64,000 bases of DNA, taken from positions 1-64,000 of the forward strand of contig JBCCGT010000006.1 in the NCBI GenBank assembly GCA_039029135.1. The letters run 5' to 3'. Under the pieces are notes generated by a model. It was not told where the DNA came from. It made no database searches and was given only the letters and a program-made list of their open reading frames with translations. Within the stretch, counting starts at the first letter, position 1. The number at the start of each line of letters is the position of its first letter. The position numbers were made by a program, and so were the translations under genes. This document shows, piece after piece, positions 63,389-64,000 of this stretch. The stretch comes from JALZVT01 sp039029135 (GTDB taxonomy: Bacteria; Pseudomonadota; Gammaproteobacteria; Pseudomonadales; Azotimanducaceae).

Positions 63389-64000
63389 TCGAGGCCGCCA
63401 CCCTCGCGGCGATCGCCGATCGCTGGGGCACGCCCTGCTACGTCTATGACGCGCAGGGCATGCGCGCACGGCACGACGAGCTGAAGGCCGCGCTGCGCGG
63501 CGTCGATCACCGCATTCACTACGCGGTGAAAGCGAACAGCAACTTAGGGGTGCTCGCGCTGTTTCACGAACTGGGCACCGGCTTCGACATCGTCTCCGGC
63601 GGCGAGCTCGCGCGGGTGCTGGAGGTCGGCGGCGACGCCGCTGACGTCGTGTTCTCCGGCGTCGGCAAGCGTGCCGACGAGATCGACTTCGCCCTCAAGG
63701 CCGGTGTCGGCTGCTTCAACGTCGAGAGCGCGGCTGAGCTCGCGCGCATCGAAGCGCGCGCGGAGCTGCTGGGCCGGGCCGCGCCGATCTCGCTGCGCGT
63801 CAATCCGCAGGTGGACCCGCAGACCCACCCCTACATCGCCACCGGCCTGCGCGAGAGCAAGTTCGGCGTCGCGATGGAAGACGCGCCGGCGCTGTATCGG
63901 CGCGCGTCGGCAAGCGAGCATCTGCGCGTGGTCGGCATCGACTGCCACATCGGCTCACAGATTCAGACGTGGGCACCCTTTCGCGAGGCCGGCCAGCGCA
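63385..64000 (+). CDS. lysA: Diaminopimelate decarboxylase, 5' part
   Basis: The first 205 codons of LysA, which makes lysine from meso-diaminopimelate with PLP. It starts at GTG 63385 (GTGA overlap with lptM) and runs off the window. Visible motifs are WGTPCYVYDAQGMR, the PLP Lys in HYAVKANSNLGVL (about K48), GTGFDIVSGGELARVL, SLRVNPQVDPQTHPYIATG and CHIGSQI. It is not broken within the window. Confidence 0.95.
   Translation, partial: MIEAATLAAIADRWGTPCYVYDAQGMRARHDELKAALRGVDHRIHYAVKANSNLGVLALFHELGTGFDIVSGGELARVLEVGGDAADVVFSGVGKRADEIDFALKAGVGCFNVESAAELARIEARAELLGRAAPISLRVNPQVDPQTHPYIATGLRESKFGVAMEDAPALYRRASASEHLRVVGIDCHIGSQIQTWAPFREAGQR

Noticed and set aside
1..64000. CRISPR arrays, tRNA or rRNA genes
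   Set aside because: No regularly spaced direct repeats, cloverleaf-type sequences or rRNA segments were recognised by eye. A dedicated RNA search was not possible.

Overview
The window looks like a GC-rich (about 60%) chromosomal segment of a free-living gammaproteobacterium. The best taxonomic signal is gene order. argH, a LytS-type kinase, an AlgR-type regulator, hemC, hemD, hemX and hemY lie in the same relative order as in Pseudomonas and relatives, and lptM precedes lysA at the right end. I cannot place it more finely. No rRNA, tRNA or CRISPR array was seen.

Layout. 0.2-4.5 kb: a flavin monooxygenase/phytanoyl-CoA dioxygenase pair and a GH3 glycosidase. 4.5-5.3 kb: a decayed HigB/HigA toxin-antitoxin pair between copies of a 26-bp palindrome (half site GGGGTCAGAGTCG). 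5.3-7.3 kb: a Tat-exported PhoX phosphatase broken by two frameshifts, behind a four-unit Pho box. 7.3-12.4 kb: two paralogous sterol-desaturase-family enzymes around a pilin-like protein and a lipoprotein that fuses a GNAT-like and an NTF2-like domain. 12.4-26.1 kb: a nitrogen-assimilation cluster read leftward: allophanate hydrolase, two DUF1989 proteins (carboxyguanidine deiminase type), a urea/guanidine carboxylase, a large TonB-dependent receptor and a NitT/TauT-type ABC importer. Together these suggest uptake of guanidine or a guanidino compound and its breakdown to ammonia and CO2.

26.5-30.1 kb: the most striking gene, a thioredoxin-fold protein with an in-frame TGA in its WAPY-TGA-GC active site and a hairpin at the right place for a bacterial SECIS. 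It reads as a candidate selenoprotein and sits downstream of hemX-hemY. 30.3-37.6 kb: an archaeal/Thermotoga-type S-adenosylhomocysteine hydrolase, then an island of lower GC with decayed IS66 and IS6 transposases around a three-gene restriction-modification system (two DNA methyltransferases and a phospholipase-D-fold nuclease resembling BfiI). This material separates hemD from hemX in what is normally one operon. 37.7-42.6 kb: hemD, hemC, algR/algZ-like regulators and divergent argH.

42.6-47.7 kb: an interrupted CPBP protease, a TetR regulator with a palindromic operator next to a carotenoid oxygenase, a quinone-oxidoreductase-like enzyme and an NTF2-like protein. 47.7-53.3 kb: a complete RND tripartite efflux operon. 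53.4-55.1 kb: pnuC-nadR for nicotinamide riboside salvage. 55.2-58.9 kb: a two-component system and a di-haem peroxidase. 59.1-63.2 kb: a CodB-like permease with a HyuA-like and a DUF917 protein. 63.3 kb to the end: lptM and the 5' part of lysA.
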